Positions 6,507 through 7,300 of a DNA stretch of 7,300 nucleotides are shown here, one piece after another. This DNA comes from Gorillibacterium sp. (GTDB taxonomy: Bacteria > Bacillota > Bacilli > Paenibacillales > NBRC-103111): the NCBI GenBank assembly GCA_023511325.1, contig JAIMBU010000114.1, positions 1 through 7,300 of the forward strand, given 5' to 3'. Made by a program: the position numbers and the translations under genes. A model generated the notes under the pieces. It was not told where the DNA came from. It did not search any database and saw only the letters and a program-made list of their open reading frames with translations. Positions within the stretch are counted from its first letter, which is position 1, and each line of letters opens with the position of its first letter.

Positions 6507-7300
6507 TGGAAACAGCGGCAACCAAGAAGGAGCCGGCTGCAGTCATAAGTAAGACTAAACTTGTGCGGAGGAAGAAGAGTAAGGTGGATATCTTAATCCA
6601 CTGCTTTCTTATCCTGCTGACAGCCTGCACCATTTTTCCTTTCTACAATGTGATTATCATGTCGTTCAGTGACACGGTGGCGGTCTCCAAGCAAGCCGTC
6701 TATCTGATTCCAACCACCTTCGACTTGACGGCTTACAATTATATTCTGCATGAGCCACGTTTTCTCAAAGCGATGCTCGTCACCCTGTTCGTAACAGTTG
6801 TCGGAACGTCCGTTAATATGATTGTTACGTTATCCGGCGCGTACGTTATGTCGAAGAATCGATTTCCCGGAAGGAAGATCGTGATGTCCGGCATCATTTT
6901 CACCATGTTCTTCAATGGAGGGCTGATCCCATTCTACCTGACGATGAAGAATCTGCATCTCATTAACTCATTACTTGTGATGGTGCTACCGGTAGCCGTC
7001 AATACCTTCTATATGATTATCTGCATCTCCTTCTTCCGTACATTACCGGCGGGACTTGAAGAATCAGCCAAGATTGACGGTGCTAATGATATCCAAGTGC
7101 TGTACAAAATTGTGTTGCCGACCTCTAAGCCGATGATTGCGACCATTGCCCTCTTCTATGCAGTCGACCGTTGGAATGAATGGTGGTACGGGACGTTGTT
7201 CATGACGAACGTCAATCTTCTTCCGCTTCAAGCTTTATTGCGTGAGTTGCTGACCAACTATGCGCAGGTTCTTTCCGGCATCAGTTCCAGTGTCCTGGTT
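6506..7300 (+). CDS. Carbohydrate ABC transporter permease, YtcP type (second subunit), cut by the right edge
   Basis: The frame is open from ATG 6506 to the window end: 265 codons and no stop. Family members are usually about 290-300 residues, so roughly 30 are missing. The start overlaps the stop of the first permease (TAATG), and GGGGAGG (6489-6495) lies 10 nt upstream. A basic N-terminus (KLVRRKKSK) precedes the first membrane segment (about 31-54, with IFPFYNVIIMSFSD, typical of the MalG-like class). Further segments lie at about 89-112, 122-145, 156-177 and 213-230. The EAA loop reads ESAKIDG at 186-192 with LPTSKP after it, and DRWNEWWYG is also typical of YtcP relatives. It should pair with the first subunit as the channel of one sugar importer. 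The solute-binding protein is expected just downstream but is outside the window. Confidence 0.93.
   Translation, partial: METAATKKEPAAVISKTKLVRRKKSKVDILIHCFLILLTACTIFPFYNVIIMSFSDTVAVSKQAVYLIPTTFDLTAYNYILHEPRFLKAMLVTLFVTVVGTSVNMIVTLSGAYVMSKNRFPGRKIVMSGIIFTMFFNGGLIPFYLTMKNLHLINSLLVMVLPVAVNTFYMIICISFFRTLPAGLEESAKIDGANDIQVLYKIVLPTSKPMIATIALFYAVDRWNEWWYGTLFMTNVNLLPLQALLRELLTNYAQVLSGISSSVLV

Noticed and set aside
6096..6521. Minus-strand open frame of 141 codons
   Set aside because: It lies opposite the well-supported first permease gene, with no ribosome binding site seen and no recognisable protein motif. It is a shadow frame.

Overview
The window looks like chromosomal DNA of a Gram-positive Firmicute of the Paenibacillus type. 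The pointers are a YesM/YesN two-component pair, LplB/YtcP-type sugar permeases, a protein with three S-layer homology (SLH) domains, strong AGGAGG-like ribosome binding sites, a perfect catabolite-responsive element (cre) consensus and moderate GC content. Assignment to genus is inference; nothing here (such as rRNA) proves it.

Layout. Positions 1-269 are a divergent control region. On the minus strand a strong ribosome binding site and a cre serve a gene that starts just beyond the left edge. On the plus strand a good sigma-A promoter serves the histidine kinase. Positions 270-3468 hold the kinase and an AraC-type response regulator, overlapping by 8 nt and closed by a perfect 42-nt palindromic terminator (3558-3599). 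Positions 3627-5216 encode a secreted protein with three SLH domains and a C-terminal ice-binding-like (DUF3494) domain. It probably starts at TTG, only 28 nt after the terminator hairpin. Positions 5217-5597 are a 381-nt intergenic region with a terminator, a spaced direct repeat with 22-nt period, a second terminator-like hairpin and a weak promoter candidate. Positions 5598-7300 carry two overlapping ABC permease genes; the second runs off the right edge.

How it may work. YesM/YesN-type systems next to LplB/YtcP-type permeases usually sense a polysaccharide breakdown product outside the cell and switch on its import. The solute-binding protein would be expected just past the right edge. 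No ATPase gene is visible, which is normal for this family because it often shares an MsmX-like ATPase encoded elsewhere. The unusual element is the wall-anchored ice-binding-like protein lying between regulator and transporter, bracketed by terminators. It may be an independent cassette or a surface adhesin of the same regulon; the sequence does not decide this.

I see no CRISPR array, tRNA, rRNA, insertion sequence or phage gene. Most of the window is ordinary. The points worth a second look are the SLH/ice-binding-like fusion and its leader, the 22-nt-period direct repeat before the permeases, and the two operator-like sites at the left edge.
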